Counted from the first letter of the stretch, positions 12,548 to 25,330 are shown. The stretch is DNA of 64,000 bases from Melastoma dodecandrum (GCA_029817715.1 JARUPY010000073.1:1-64000); one strand, 5' to 3'. A program made the numbers and translations. Notes: generated by a model not told the origin, from the letters alone.

Positions 12548-15425
12548 ATGATCAATTCCCCACTCTTCACTCCCTCCAATCCCCGGAAATACGTCTTCCT
12601 CACCCTCCGCATCCTCAGAGTCCACGCCGCTGCCGCCCCATCCTCAATTCTCCGCAGGCGCCACAATGAAGAGTCTCACTGCATCCGCGTGTCCGTCTGG
12701 TAGGACTTCGAGAACTGCAACATCCCCGCCGGCGTCAACGTCTACAGGATCGGTCAGATCATCACCAACGCCGTCAGGTGTAATGGGATCAAGGGCCCCG
12801 TCCAGATCACTGCCTTTGGCGACGTCCTTCAGCTCTCCAGGGGCGAAGCAGGAGGCCCTGTCCTCCTCCGGGATTAACATGACTCACGTCCCCAAGCGGT
12901 TGACTCTTGGATTGGTTCGATTTCTCTGATTTTATCGTTAGTGGTTTCTCGGAATTGGATGGGGATAGGATGGATTGTTAGCTAATGCTGGTTCACTTCA
13001 ATGTGGTGGTATGTGGATTGCCTCGGAATTCCAGAAGATGGAGAATTCTCAATGACGATGACGACTTATCACGTGATTACCTCGTTTTATATTGTAGGTG
13101 GCAAGAACAGTGCTGACAGGTCACTCCTTGTTGATCTTATGTAGTGGGTATCTCAGAATCCACCACCAGCACATCTTTTCTTGATTTCCGGAGATAGAGA
13201 CTTCGCCGGCTTTTTGCATCGCCTGAGGATGAACAACTATAATGTACTTCTTGCCAGTCCCAAATCTGCCTCTGGTGTTCTCTGCAGTGCTGTGAGTATC
13301 ATGTGGCATTGGAACTCGTCGGTGAGGGGTGAAAACCTTGCTGGAAAGATTTATAACCAGCTTCCTGATGGTCCTTATGGTTCATGGTATGGTCATTATA
13401 AGGCCGTGATTGAAGCTCCCTATGCAGGCGTAGAGTCGTCTTGCTCAAAAAGTGAGAACATCCGTGAGACTTGTCCCAAACAAAAGCCTTCAACTGTACC
13501 AGCCTCTGTGGTGAAGCAGATCCGACGTATTCTAAGCTCTTTTCCCCAGGGCATTTCAGTTACGGAACTAAGGTCAGAGCTTGACAGGCAAAGTGTGAAT
13601 TTAGATAGGAATTTCTACGGACACAAAAAGTTTTCCCAGTTCCTTTTGTCTATGCCACAAGTTTTAAAGCTTCACCATGATGATGGTGGTATATGTTATT
13701 CTATCCATCAATCAAACGCCTATTGAAGCAAAATACCTTGAATTGACTACACCAACTGAACTGTCTGCTGTTATCAGAGAGACCGAGGTGTTCACCCCTT
13801 GTAAAACAAGTCACCAGGTCATCGATTCCAGAGATGATGCTTCTGGAAACCATGCTGCTGTGCCTGCTGAGACTAACATGAAAGTGGTGGAAGAACTTCC
13901 GGGAAAGGCCAATGCAAAGCATTCAACTGATGAAAGGGCTGTCGATAAGCCAGGTGTAGCTGTTGACCAGGCTCTTTTGACTCCAGTAGCATCACAGGGA
14001 CAACAATCGGCATCAGAGGCTGGACTTTTCAAGAGGGTGTGGAATAAATGGTTTGGCCCCAGGCCTGGAGATGTTACTAAAGATAAACAATATCTCACTC
14101 AGTGATGAAACTGGGATGACAAAGCACAGAGCTAGCAACGAAGAAATATCGTCTCCCTCGAGTACATCAGAAAAATCTGAGTGGAACAATGCTTGCAACA
14201 GCACTTGTCCTTCTCCGGCAGCATTGCTATCTTTCGACAATTGTCGGTCAGATCCTGTTGAGACTATCGCTAAGTCACAAAAATGTGGGGATGAAGTTAG
14301 TACGGGTCCCAGACACAATATCTTTCGACGTTTTGTGAATTGGTGCAGGTTTCAAAGGAATGATGATTTGGATAATTCAAAGAAGCTGGTGATGCCAAGT
14401 GATGTAGCATTGTAGCCCCTACTGCGAAATTGGATCATAATGTTTCTAGCGAGGCATTTTGGTCTGATATGAAATCTTTTCTTGATTGAGCAGAGGTTCT
14501 GCAATTACCTGCCAATGCAGGAACAGGTCAGTTTTCTTGTCCGTTCATTTGCGTTATATATCTAATGAGCATGAATGGAGTTGGTGGACTTGAAGGGGAT
14601 GTCTGGATTGAGTTATATTTCGGTTCTATGAGTGTGCTTTTTGGTCTTTCTGTATTGTGTTGACAAGAGAAAAAAAAAGTAAATGGAACCATAAATTGCG
14701 GGGGCCGGAATCATATCGGCCAGTGTAGAAAGTTCATTAGATAAAAATTTAAGCATTATATAATGCAGGGTACTTCAATGGCAGCAATCCTTTTATAGTT
14801 TTCTCTTTTATGTATATCCCCTTCGGTCTTTGCTTTATGATTCTGGATACTTCAGTTAATTTTTTGGTGTTTTTCCTTCAACTGATTCTGATTAAGGTCT
14901 CTTCAGCACAAATTGAGAAGCCAACTGAATTTCTTCTTTTGCTCAGAGAAGATTTGGCGCAACAATTGTAGAAGGCAGGCCTGCAGATTTGATGTCTCTT
15001 GGACAGGATGAACTCCTGCACCTGACTGGTGTTCTGATATCTGAGAGGAAGCTAATTAGGGAGGATCCCTCTCTAAAATTCCCTTTCATGCTTATGAAAT
15101 CGTGCTCCCAACCCCCTCATGGATTAAGTTCTTTCTTCCGCAGTGAGGGATCGCCAATCAGAAGGTCTTTGGAGAACAATGTGGAAAAGACGGAACAACA
15201 AATACAGAGGGAAAAGGTGACTCCTCTTCGAGTGATTCTGAGCCATCCAGTATGTCCCATGTACTCTCTGAAGAGACATCCATCCAACCCCATCTAGGGA
15301 GAAAGCAGAAGCATCGAATGGCTATTTCTGTTGTGGACCAATCGGATGAGAATAGCAAGGGCAAGCTAATTGACGGCATCCTGGGTAGCTTTCCCTGGGA
15401 AAGATCATTTTTGGGAACTTGCTAA
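12548..15425 (+). pseudogene. NYN-LOTUS putative mitochondrial nuclease pseudogene (MNU1/MNU2-like)
   Basis: The Arabidopsis homologues MNU1/MNU2 carry an NYN nuclease domain and LOTUS (OST-HTH) domains and help mature mitochondrial transcripts. The presumed start at 12548 is followed by an Arg-rich, Ala-rich leader fitting mitochondrial import. The NYN domain then reads VSVW-stop-DFENCNIP, GPVQITAFGDV, INMTHVP and FLISGDRDF, so its acidic motifs remain. A LOTUS domain follows at about 13490-13700 (VVKQIRRILSSFPQGISVTE). A second LOTUS-like segment is near 14990-15090 (DLMSLGQDELLHLTGVLISE), and a Lys/Ser-rich tail ends at 15425. Lesions: TAG at 12701 where the family has Trp, an extra G near 12840, TAG at 13142 in place of Tyr, frame changes near 13720 and 14090, and further stops near 14413 and 14488. 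One intron (about 12899-13098) is recognisable. Multiple substitutions to stop make a genuine pseudogene likely. Confidence 0.85.
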
Positions 15426-15514
15426 TCTTTTGATCTGTTAGAAGCCCTGCGTTCAGCATACACATTCTTTTGGTATCCAGTGAGAACCTTAGTCAAATAC
15501 AAGTCTTTGTTGGT

Positions 15515-15715
15515 GGCCATTGACACAAGATGGGCATATTCACTAGGTGAATAATGGAAAAAGGAACAAGATGGGTGGACAGGCGAGATGCAATTGGAAT
15601 TTGCGATGAGTTGGTGACAGAGGGAAGACAGACTCCTTTCCTCTTTTTTGAGGATTCGGCATACGTTGGATTTCTTTCCTGACGTATATAAAATTAAGCC
15701 CGTCAAAATGCTTAT
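15515..15715. repeat. Duplicated intergenic segment, copy 1
   Basis: About 200 bp that matches 17745-17955 in the same orientation. Shared blocks include GGCGAGATGCAATTGGAAT, GCGATGAGTT, GGAAGACA and GTGGATTTCTTTCCTGA-like sequence. It lies directly upstream of the truncated pectinesterase. The copies differ by small indels. It has no coding signature. Confidence 0.7.
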
Positions 15716-15716
15716 G

Positions 15717-16235
15717 TGACTTCTTCTTCGAGGACTCAGCCACCCTCTTCCAGAACTTTGCAAGATGCTGGTGAGGAAGGCCCTGGACAACCAGAACTGC
15801 ATCGTGACCGCACAGGGAAGGAAGATCCCGCACCAACAGACCGCGCTTGTCCTCCTGAACTGCACCATCGCGATGGACCCCGAGTTCCCGATTAACGCAA
15901 CAAAGAACATGGTGTACCTGGGGAGGCCGTGGAAGATGTACTCGAGGTCAATCTTCATGCAGTCGTTCATCGGCAAATTGATCCATCCAGATGGGTGGAT
16001 GCCGTGGATGGACAATTTCGGGCTGGGGACGTGCTACTATGCTGAGTATAAGAACAGGGGACCAGGGTCGGACAAGACGAAGAGAGTGAAATGGCCAGGG
16101 ATAAAGAGGAACATAACGGATAGACGGGCGATGTTGTTCACGGCAGAACCTTTGCTGATGGCGAAAGAATGGCTAGAAAAAACTGGAGTCCCTTTTGTCA
16201 CCGGGATGATGAACATAACTCCTTCCTTGGAGTGA
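15717..16235 (+). pseudogene. Pectinesterase (pectin methylesterase) C-terminal fragment
   Basis: Pectinesterases remove methyl esters from homogalacturonan in the cell wall. The fragment covers the C-terminal part of the catalytic beta-helix. It holds DFFFEDSATLFQN (family motif DFIFG, with the second catalytic Asp), LVRKALDNQNCIVTAQGRK, a YLGRPWKMYSR block with the catalytic Arg, a DGWMPW block, and YYAEYKNRGPGSDKTKRVKWPG. It ends in a natural stop at 16233. Two extra T bases near 15756 break the frame between the FQN and CKMLVRK segments, so the long frame opens only at 15765. The N-terminal half is absent: the inhibitor-like pro-region, signal peptide and first catalytic block. Upstream sequence is instead the 200-bp duplicated segment. 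It is a truncated copy unless the missing exon lies elsewhere. Confidence 0.85.
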
Positions 16236-17744
16236 CTTCGAGTTTTGTCGTTGTTTTTTTGGTTTGTTTTTGCTACATTTCAAATTGTTTCTTTTTTTTT
16301 TGTATTCATTTTTATTCATTTTTATCCATGTAACGACTTCCTATCATTTATTTGTATAATACAACAGATTTGTATATTTTTACAAAAAAAAAACGTAATT
16401 TACTTACTAAATTCTCCAATTTTAAATACTAAAACATAATAAATATATTTTCGGGAAAGCAACGCAAAAACTTCTAATTGTTTTTAAATCTAGATTACGA
16501 ACCAAAAAATTATAATAAAATCCTTAATAAATACATAAAAATGAACAAGCACTACGCACACACTAACATTTTCTTCGCGTACATTATTATTCCTCTAATA
16601 TGCGGTTTGTTTTTATAAAATACTAATATATTTGTATTGTCGCTTAAGAAAGAAAAAACATAAGAGATATGTGTTGTATAACCTTTTTTGCAATTGTTTG
16701 CAGATATTTCGTTCAAAAATGCTAATATTTTTAATATAATTAATTTGATTATATAAACAAATTCACGGGACACGACTACTACAAATATTGTAGCAACATA
16801 ATAAAAACACATGCGCCTAATGCATGTGGTGTGTGAACTTTCATAAAGTTATACATAAATTTCTTTGTATAGAAAATATAAAACACCAATTTTTATCGTT
16901 AATTATGAATAAACGTCTTACTTTACAAAAGAATTACGTTATGCTTACCACTAAAAAATTTTGTACAAAAATAAAAAAAGTTTGCCATATAAAAAATCTT
17001 TGTCTAGGGAAATTTGAATAATACAAAACGATTTACTTAGAAGCAATTGATTTGTTTTCATTTACAAATAATTAATATAAGCAAAAAAATGGCCACCACA
17101 AGAGTAAAAATTAGGTAAACTTTACCATTTATTTAGTAATTCGTAAAGTGTTTGCATAACTTTATGTTACAAATATTTATTTATGCTATTATTACAAATA
17201 TTTCCTTTCAAATACGAAATGTTAAAAACATTTTTTTATGTTTTTAAAAACAAGTATTTCTTGTGATACATATTTTTTTTAACAAACGGTAATCACAAAC
17301 ATACTGAAATAAAACTTACTTGGTGAATGTGAAATATTTGCTTACATTTTTTATATTAAATATTGTATAAAAAATTAACACGAGTTTCATTCCGCACGGA
17401 TAAATTGCCGCCAAACTAACTCCACATGATTTTCATATTTTATGAATATTTTTTGCAACATTAGCCCATGACAATGCCACTCACGACAAATTAAAAGGCT
17501 CCCTACAATTTCATTTATGTAAACCGGAGCTTTTTCTTCGATCATCATAAAGTTTTACTATTGAACTTGAATGTATTCATTCCATACGGAGAAGTTTCCT
17601 TCGCGGGTAACATCTCCGTGGAGTCTTCTTCCCTCCCCACCTCTTACTTCCACCTCCTCTACATGTTCTGCTCGTCCTACTCGATCCGCCCGTGCAGAGT
17701 CTTTTGCCGCTGTTGGTGCATGGAGTTCGAAATCGGAGTCACAT
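16236..17744. other. AT-rich intergenic stretch
   Basis: Very AT-rich from about 16240 to 17500 with many short A/T runs and no coding motif. A slightly GC-richer segment at 17560-17745 has an open frame of about 60 codons, Ser-rich and unassigned. Nothing else recognised. Confidence 0.45.
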
Positions 17745-17955
17745 AACTATCATCCCATTGACATAAGATGGGGGGCATAGGTGAAAACTGGAAAAAGAAA
17801 CAAGTTGGGTGGATAAAGGCGAGATGCAATTGGAATCTGCGATGAGTTAGTTGGTGGGAGAGGGAGGGAAGACACAGACTCCTCTTTCCCTCTCCTTTGA
17901 GGATTCCGGCGTACGGTGGATTTCTTTCCTGATTTTTTTTTACACGCATAAAAAT
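17745..17955. repeat. Duplicated intergenic segment, copy 2
   Basis: Partner of 15515-15715. In contrast to copy 1, no pectinesterase sequence follows it. Confidence 0.7.
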
Positions 17956-18305
17956 GGCTTTACGTGACGACGATAGATTCGGATACACATAATCAGAAAG
18001 AACCGTCCATTTTGATTGGAATAGAATATATCCATCCATCTCCACTTCTTTGATGTATATACGTACATATATTATTTAGTTCATGTCCCTATCTGGAATA
18101 TATTCAGTGAATGCTATGCACCTAGACAAAAGCCATACGTTGTATAAAGTTATTATAAAGACAAGGTGATTATCGAAAGTAAAGGATATTTTTTGGGCAA
18201 CCATCAAATCTTTCATAAAAGAAAAACGCGCGCACACACTGGAAACAGGAGGTATATGTCACGTTCCAGCTGGGGTCTAAGTGGATATGAGAGGACGAAG
18301 AAGAA

Positions 18306-18334
18306 GATGATGATGATGATGACGATGAGGATGA
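18306..18334. repeat. GAT/GAC trinucleotide microsatellite
   Basis: Short imperfect run of GAT units with GAC and GAG interruptions. On the minus strand it yields a poly-Ser stretch in a spurious frame. The remaining sequence from 17956 to about 18600 holds no recognised gene. Confidence 0.8.
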
Positions 18335-19218
18335 AAGATGTCCCCACAAAGAGATAAATAAACCCAATTTGCCAGCACAATAAATAAACGAAAATTCTGT
18401 TGACCATTCCACAAACACGTTTTATTAATTTTCCTCCACCAACACACCAAAAAAAAAAAAAAAGTTCCTGAATTTCATACATACACCGTCTGTCTCATAA
18501 TTAGGATTAAATTCTAGGCGTATCCCCGATCATATCGAATTAATCAAATACGAAAGGGATTTGGTTTTGGGAATCAAGTAAACGAAAGATAGCACTAAAC
18601 TTTCATTTGGTTTCTACTAATTCATGAGAATATGCTTAGGATTGTCCAAATCCGCCGACCCGACCCGGGGTGTTCATTTTTTTAATTTGTTTTCCTTTCC
18701 TTTTCCCTAATCCTAACCACGAATTATCGTTACTCCGCTCGCTTCCCTGTCCGAAAATCGCAGGCGTTGTAAGAAACTTGGTATAAGGGAAAGGGAATGA
18801 CCTTCGTTTTTTCTTTTAAAGAAAAGGAAAAGAGAGGAAGAAAAAAAATTGGGTCTTTGGTGGTGCATGTGTTTGTTGACGTTTCTGATTGGTTTGGTTG
18901 ATGTTGTGGGGAAGGTTCTTTTTCGTTTTGTTTCTGGGTAGGTGTTAGAATTCGGGGTCAGATCTGGGTTTTTGAGGATTGGTCGAGATTGTGATCGTTG
19001 GGTTGATGGGTCGGGTGTAGTTTGACAGCGTTGTTCCCGATCGAAGACTCCCCTTCCCCTTCTTTTATTATTGATCGAAGAAGTTTGGATCTGCCGATGA
19101 GCTGAGGAAGTAGAACTAATCTTTGGATTTGGTCTGCTCTTCTTGGGGAAAGGGTCGGTAGATTGTTGCGGCAAGGGGAAGATTTCTTTTCTTTTTCTTT
19201 TTTATTTTTGTCAGGATA

Positions 19219-21139
19219 ATGGATTTAGATGATTTTAGGACAGTGCTAGAAAGTTCAGGAGTTGATGTCTGGACATTCATTGACACTGCGATTACGGTTG
19301 CTTCCACGGATTGTTCGGATGAGTTGAGATGGAGAAGAGATGGGATTGTGGAGAGGTTGTTCGCAGCAACTTTACCCTCCACAAAGTGTAGGAACTGTGG
19401 GACTGGTGGTAGTGGAGGTGGTATTGGTGCTAGGAAGCCGAATGGACATCTCGTCCAGAGTTTGGATCATCAACAAGGACGTAGTAGTGCACGGGATTCG
19501 AATCCGGAAGACAGAGAAAAAGTGTCGCACAGTAAAGTAAATAGAAGTCCCCTGCCTTTGACACCAGAATCAGGCGATCGGAATGACGAGCCTGATCCTT
19601 TCAGCGGGTTGTTTGATGATGAGCAGAAGAGTGTTCTTGAGATCAAGGCGCAGCTGGAAGATCAGGACCAGGTCCTCGGTGTTGTTTTTCACTTGGGTTT
19701 TGTTAACAGAGCAATGCATTAAATATTATTCTCCTTCCATTATGTAGTGTGATTTGGATCTTTGGGTTTGACCTTGCAGCCCGAAGATTCTCTGGTGGAG
19801 TTGCTTCAAACTCTAGCAGATATGGACATCACATTCCAAGCGCTGAAGGTTATTTGCCCCAGAACATTTTCCTTGAATGACACATTTGGACTTTAGGCCA
19901 TCAAGGCTGTTAACCAATTTGATTGTAATCTTACCTTCCAGGAAACTGACATAGGGAGGCATGTCAATAGATTTCGGAAACACTCCTCTAACGAAGTTCG
20001 GCGACTGGTTAAGCATCTTGTCAGGTTATAAATTGTCCATACAAACCTTCGTTTGTATCGTTGATATTGTCTTAGTCTGCTTGGGTTGTAGTCGTTTCTC
20101 TGGCCTTTATATTGTTATACGGCTTTCTTCTTGCAGAAAATGGAAAGCAACGGTTGATGAATGGGTTAACATAAACCAGCCGGGAGAAGTTGGCTCTGCC
20201 ACTCTTTTGGGTGGTAAGCGCTAGAGAAACTGCGAGTAAACCAAATGTGTTGTAGTCGACAGATAGATCAGTTAAAACTTCTCGTTGTTGTTGCTCGTAG
20301 CGGATGGAGACTCACCTCAACAGAAAATTTCACAGAACGGTTACTCTAAGGTGATACCCTCCTTTCCAAAGCTTTTATGCTTTAAAGTGAATATTCCACC
20401 GGAAACCCTTGTGGTTCTTATACGCTGCACTTTTCTCCAGACTTCCGACATTGGACACTCTCCTAATCCACAGAGTCAGTTCTGAAAACCCAGCTGGAGA
20501 TGCAATTACGGTCATTCTGTACTTGTTTGCTCCATTAGTTGCATATCTGGATTAATTTTTCTGTCATTTCCGTATCTGCACGTGCATAATTCAGATGGAA
20601 GCTCTGGGTCAGAGAGGAACTACTCTGAACCAGAGGCGAGGATGAAACCGGCAGTGCCCAGAGAAACTCCGCCTAAACCTGCTGCTGCTCACGCAGTTTC
20701 CACCTCTTCCTCCTCTCAGAATGTAATGTTCTCCTCTTCAGGGGGGCGTTGATTTTGTCTGAGTTTGGTGGTTGTTGTCTTACCATTTCAAAATGGGGTT
20801 TAACAGAGACTGGGACTACAAAAAGAAATTGGATTTGACTTAGATAAGCTCGCGTCAGCTCGTAAGAGGCTCCAGGCGAATTACAAGGAAGCTGCAAATG
20901 GTTAGCATTAGATACCTCATTTACGACTTCTGTAGAATCGCCATGCCTTGTCTTGCCTTGATGGATCATAAGATAGCTCATACTCTTCTGGGTTTCATTG
21001 CTTTATTGAAGCCAAAAAGCAAAGGACAATCCAAGTGATGGACATCCACGACATACCAAAACCCAAGAATGCCTACTTTGGTAGGAACAAAGCTGGCGGG
21101 AGCAGCGGAGGTTCCCATTTTCATGCGAAGCACTGGTGA
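19219..21139 (+). CDS. MED26C: Mediator of RNA polymerase II transcription subunit 26c-like
   Basis: MED26 proteins carry a TFIIS N-terminal (LW) domain and link Mediator to elongation factors in the nucleus. Nine exons join cleanly: 19219-19671, 19780-19848, 19942-20024, 20137-20213, 20301-20350, 20441-20474, 20595-20722, 20807-20900 and 21012-21139. All introns are GT-AG and the total is 1116 nt, giving 371 residues with no internal stop. The start [18 protein letters not shown] is the family's conserved N-terminus. The TFIIS-N domain lies at about residues 130-225, with [19 protein letters not shown] and [13 protein letters not shown] Ser/Pro/Glu-rich linker follows, then a basic coiled C-terminal segment ([15 protein letters not shown]) and the conserved tail [14 protein letters not shown] leader of several hundred bases upstream is CT/GT-mixed. 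Its neighbours fit conserved order with the NYN gene upstream. It is the only clearly intact member of that left block. Confidence 0.95.
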
Positions 21140-22849
21140 TGATTGGCAGAACCCGAGTGCGGGAGCCGCACTTATAGAGCAACGGAGAAAACAAGGGGTT
21201 GATTTCTGCCTCAAGTCGGGGCGAAAATTCTGCCTTAAGTCCTTTTTGTGAAAAAGTAGTTTTGGATCACGTCTGATATAATTATAAACAAAAAGAGTAT
21301 TTGAGAAAAGGGGAGGGGGATATCTTCTTCCTCTGGAAAACAAATCCTGTGTGTTTCAGGAATGTGTTTAATGCATATCTTATCCCTCTAGGGGGTTTGC
21401 TCAAGCTCATCCTTGTTCTGGGTGTCAATCGGTGTCACTGCAACAATGCCTGGAACAGTTGATCATTGCTGTTCCAGTGACGACTCCCAGGCAAGGAAGC
21501 ACGTTGCCCTTGTCGGCCGCAGCTGAGGGAGTCCCTCGCTGGCTGCTCTCCAGCTTCATCGCTTAAAAGGTTCATTGAAATTTCACCAATTCATTTCGTT
21601 TTGTTTTTAAGAAAATATTAGTGTGTTCAGTAGTGACAATGAGAGTCCCAATTGGATTTCCATTGTGAATAAAATAATAAGCTTAAATTTTAAGCAATAT
21701 ATAATAATAAGGATTGAAACACAAGACTATTAAAGACGAACCAAGATGCGGGACGTAGATTTACTCGACTGATTTATCTGGACTCAAACATCAGTAACTC
21801 ACACAAAAAAAAAAACACTAAAGCTTAGAAACTCTTTATTGTTGTATTTATATTGTTATTTTTAATACTTTGCGTTGAAACTCCTTTTTCTCCTTGATCA
21901 TAAGTTGAGGAGTCGGAGGAAGACATTTCAGATAACAATAAGATCTTTGACACCACCATCCCTTTGCTCAATGATACAAACATTAGACTGACGAAACTAA
22001 AATATATACGAAACCAAAATAAGGTAAATATTCAAACAAGTGTTCAACCTGTGCAATATTCATTCTTAAGGAGTTGCCACTTAAGATAATTCTTATTTGT
22101 TATTATTTACAAATTAGTGAGGGATAAAACCTATTAAAAATGAAATTACCGAATGCGAACGGAAAGAATATTCGACAGCCCGAATTAACCGGCTGATAAT
22201 CGTATAAAACATTACTAGGAACAATCGTACTTGTTACGCACCAACAAAACGTTAAACTTTTCTTTTTGTTTTTTAATCAAAAGAGAATCATTGCGTCGGC
22301 CAACCTAGCCAAAGCGTCTGCGAGCGACATCTCGTATAAGTTTAGCACCTGAACGAAGCACGTCCTTATGCTATATCCATCCACCGACCGAGATCGAGCA
22401 TATACTTGCCGTGTATAATACTGATGGAAGAGGTGGTCATAGTTGGGGCGGTGTTTTCTACTTATTAAAAATTATAGGTCATGAACCCTTGGACAATAAT
22501 GGACTTATGGATACGCCTAGACCTAATACACGAGAATCGTCTGGTTTTCACTTACCACGGTCTGTTACTATTGCTTGGAATGCGTCTTTCGTCGAGAAGA
22601 TCACAGTTTGTTGTCATTGCTTGTGGATGAAGGACTACCACCTGGTTTCAAAATTCACTTAATTTAAATATTATCGGGACCATATTATTTGCTCGGAAGA
22701 GAATTATAGTTTTCAACCCTTTTAGGCGAAAAACGTGGGTACTGCTTAATGACATGTATCATAAGACCTATAAGGTAGTTGAGATTTAACGTGATGATGA
22801 TGAATTTTTTTTTTTATCATGGAAGTATCTTATATCCTTCTTCTTTCGG
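21140..22849. other. Intergenic, no gene recognised
   Basis: The first part is the MED26c 3' region. An open frame of 83 codons at 22411-22662 has no family resemblance I can name. No RNA gene recognised. Confidence 0.45.
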
Positions 22850-24386
22850 TGCGGCCAAAGTGATCCTAAGAGTTCCCACATAAGTCAATATCGGCCAGGT
22901 GCAAGAAATAATTTACACAGCATGGTGGGCACATTAGGGAGATCAACATTTTGTTCTATACAATGGGGTTGCATCTGTAGCACATCATGTCAACATCCAA
23001 GAACTATGCAACTGGAAATCCTTATTTGCTAGCTTCATGAGACATCTTGACTCACATGCTTCGAACTTATGTACTCGAGGTTGAATAGTTCATGTCTCAA
23101 TTTGGTTCTCAATCAAAGACCTTTGATAATTTTATCTACACTCAGCTTGATCATTTAACTGTGCATAATGGAGAATGTTCAATAGTTTGAAGTTAAATTC
23201 TTGGGTGAAACTTTCCATCACCTTACCATTAAAGACACAAGCATTGTCAACCTCAAAGTCCCGGGGAATCCCATATATATATAAACCGTTTTTATGAATT
23301 TCATCACATCCATATGATTGATAGACCTAAATTCTTTAACATCTACTCACTTGGTGTGGCTACAAGTATACATGCATAACCCCGAGTTGAGTGTGGATGA
23401 ATTTCACAAGTAATATCCATTTTTCAAGACTTAAGAGACTATGGTTTCACTACAATATTCATATTGGTTGTCGGTGCCTGAATGGTTGTCTTATAACGTT
23501 GATGTGGTTGACAACCTTGTTCCATTTCTAAGCAATTTCTTTTATCACCTTTGGCCAGAAGAAGTCATGTCACTTATTCGACCAAGACATCTTGACTCTA
23601 GCCTAATGTATCCCACATAAGCTATTATAAGTCTCGATCACGATAGGGATCGCTTCATTCAAATCTATGCGTCTCATAAGAATACTCTCATTTGTTTTAC
23701 GATACGAGACATTATCTAACGAGGCATAATGTCATGTTACCACTTTGATTTTCCATTTTTATTCAAACATTGTGATCTCCTGAGAGCTGTGCGATTGGTG
23801 TTCTCCAATCATTCTTCACTTTCATCACATTAACAACACACATATATCCAGACTTCCAAGCGATTCACTTATGTCTCATAAGACTTATTTATTTTCAAGA
23901 ATCATAACTTGATTCCTACAAGAAGTTAGGGTCTTTAACAACACCTAAAGATAGTTGGGCAAGATGGTTGCCTCTTGGTTCTTTGTCTGCTTAACACGAC
24001 CCATTGTCACTTAACCCAATTTATGTATTAATCGCTCGACGATATTTAATTAATATATTATATGTGAAAAATTATACTTACTTTCTCATATCACTTGATG
24101 TATAACCAGTTGTAAATTTCCATTCACCATTATCTATTTTAACTTCAAATTTCATGCCACTTTCGAATCAAAGCCTCATATTTTGCAACATTGTTTGTAA
24201 CATTTCCTTTGATTTTACATATTATTTACGCTTTAGATGTCCATGAGAGATTCTAATACGGAGCTTTATTCCAAAATAACATTCGTTGGGAAAATACTTT
24301 ACGCTATAGGCCAACAACTTTCGAATTTTGTCAAATAATACCTTATCTCGATGTTAGAAACATAGAGTTCGATTTACAAGGAAACA

Positions 24387-24426
24387 AACACCGAGTTCAC
24401 CACTTTCACTAGGTGAACTCGGTGTT
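24387..24426. repeat. Perfect 15-bp hairpin inside the gypsy remnant
   Basis: Arms 24387-24401 (AACACCGAGTTCACC) and 24412-24426 are exact reverse complements around a 10-base loop. The flanks (GATTTACAAGG, TCATATTTCACGAAATATTTTTTCG-like) resemble sequence beside other hairpins in this window, so it may be a separate insertion within the gypsy debris. Confidence 0.85.
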
Positions 24427-25047
24427 AGAAATACCCAGTTCCTTAAGGAATGGAACTCGATTTGAAAGTTATCATATTTCACGAAATATTTTTTCGACAA
24501 CTTATTTTGGAACATACCTTTTCTAATGCAATACCTATCTCAGTTCCATTTTTAGTCCAAGAGTCAACCAAGTTGTCCATCTTTTGGGTGCTTCTTTGTT
24601 AGTGATTTGTCCATTGATGTTTATCTTCTGTAGTATGTTGAGAATTCTACTAAGTACAACCATACACGATTGTTTGAGGTTGCCAGTTTACAAAAATTAA
24701 GCTCCATTTCCCTATTTGCCTAGTGATGCGGTTATTATGGAATGTCTTCATCACTATTGAGCGAGAAACAACATTTGATTTGATGTAATGCCTCAACTAA
24801 GTGACTGCATAGCACATGAAGAGATATAGTTTCTCCATTGAGGAATAATTTTGTTTTGTCTCTGTAACATAAACAAATAGTCTATTACTCGCTCTGTCCC
24901 TCCATCTTCTTGTGTCAACATGGCTCATTTGAGCTACAACCACATAAAGCACACATGGTCGTGATTGATCAGGAGTTGCCGATATTGGAGGTTTCAATTA
25001 ATATTATTTTGTCTTTTGAAAAGCCCCTTCATGCTACTTTGTCCACG

Positions 25048-25323
25048 TTACTTATCAGCAGATTTTGTCTTTAAAATAGTAGAAAACACCAGTCTTATGG
25101 GCACATTTCTTATAAAGTGATGTGTATAATTTACGCGACCCAGAAAATCTAGTAATTCCTTCTTGGTGTGAGAAAAATGAAAATTTCTGATTGCCTCAGC
25201 TTTATGTGGATCAATTTTGATTCCACGTTGGTGTATAAGAAATCCTAAGAATCGCACATTCTTAATGTAAGTTCGTAGGAGTTTCAGTAGGAATCTGAGT
25301 TCACCCTCCTTCGACGCAGTCAA
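25048..25323 (-). pseudogene. Gypsy reverse transcriptase fragment
   Basis: Open frame of about 91 codons matching the region just after the RT active site of Ty3/gypsy polyproteins. FLGFLIHQRGI corresponds to the conserved FLGF-(V/I)-V-S-x-x-GI, with IDPHKAEAIRNF and LLDFLGRVNYTHHFI following. The catalytic YxDD segment should lie upstream (above 25330) but is not seen. The frame is a truncated relic. Confidence 0.8.
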
Positions 25324-25330
25324 GCGCCGA

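Larger units (their letters stand above)
22850..25330 (-). mobile_element. Ty3/gypsy retrotransposon remnant
   Basis: Minus-strand domains appear in gypsy order, RT to RNase H to integrase. The RT thumb/connection is at 25323-25048 with VRFLGFLIHQRGIKIDPHKAEAIR and FLGRVNYTHHFIRN. RNase H is at about 24997-24797, with PISATPDQSRPCVLYVVV and NYSSMEKLYLFMCYAV. An integrase zinc-region relic near 23560 reads CHDFFWPKVIKEIA. The integrase core near 23310-23170 reads YGIPRDFEVDNACVFNGKV, where the family has TDNGxxF. Stops and frame changes separate every block. No LTR, primer-binding site or target-site duplication is visible, so both ends are approximate. Confidence 0.8.

Noticed and set aside
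15422..16015. 197-codon minus-strand open frame
   Set aside because: Antisense to the pectinesterase fragment and without its own family motif.
18713..19174. 153-codon minus-strand open frame
   Set aside because: Low-complexity frame antisense to the MED26c leader with no recognised domain.
21450..21477. 9-bp inverted repeat around TTGATCATTG, considered as a microRNA stem
   Set aside because: The stem is too short and flanks do not extend the pairing as a plant microRNA precursor would.
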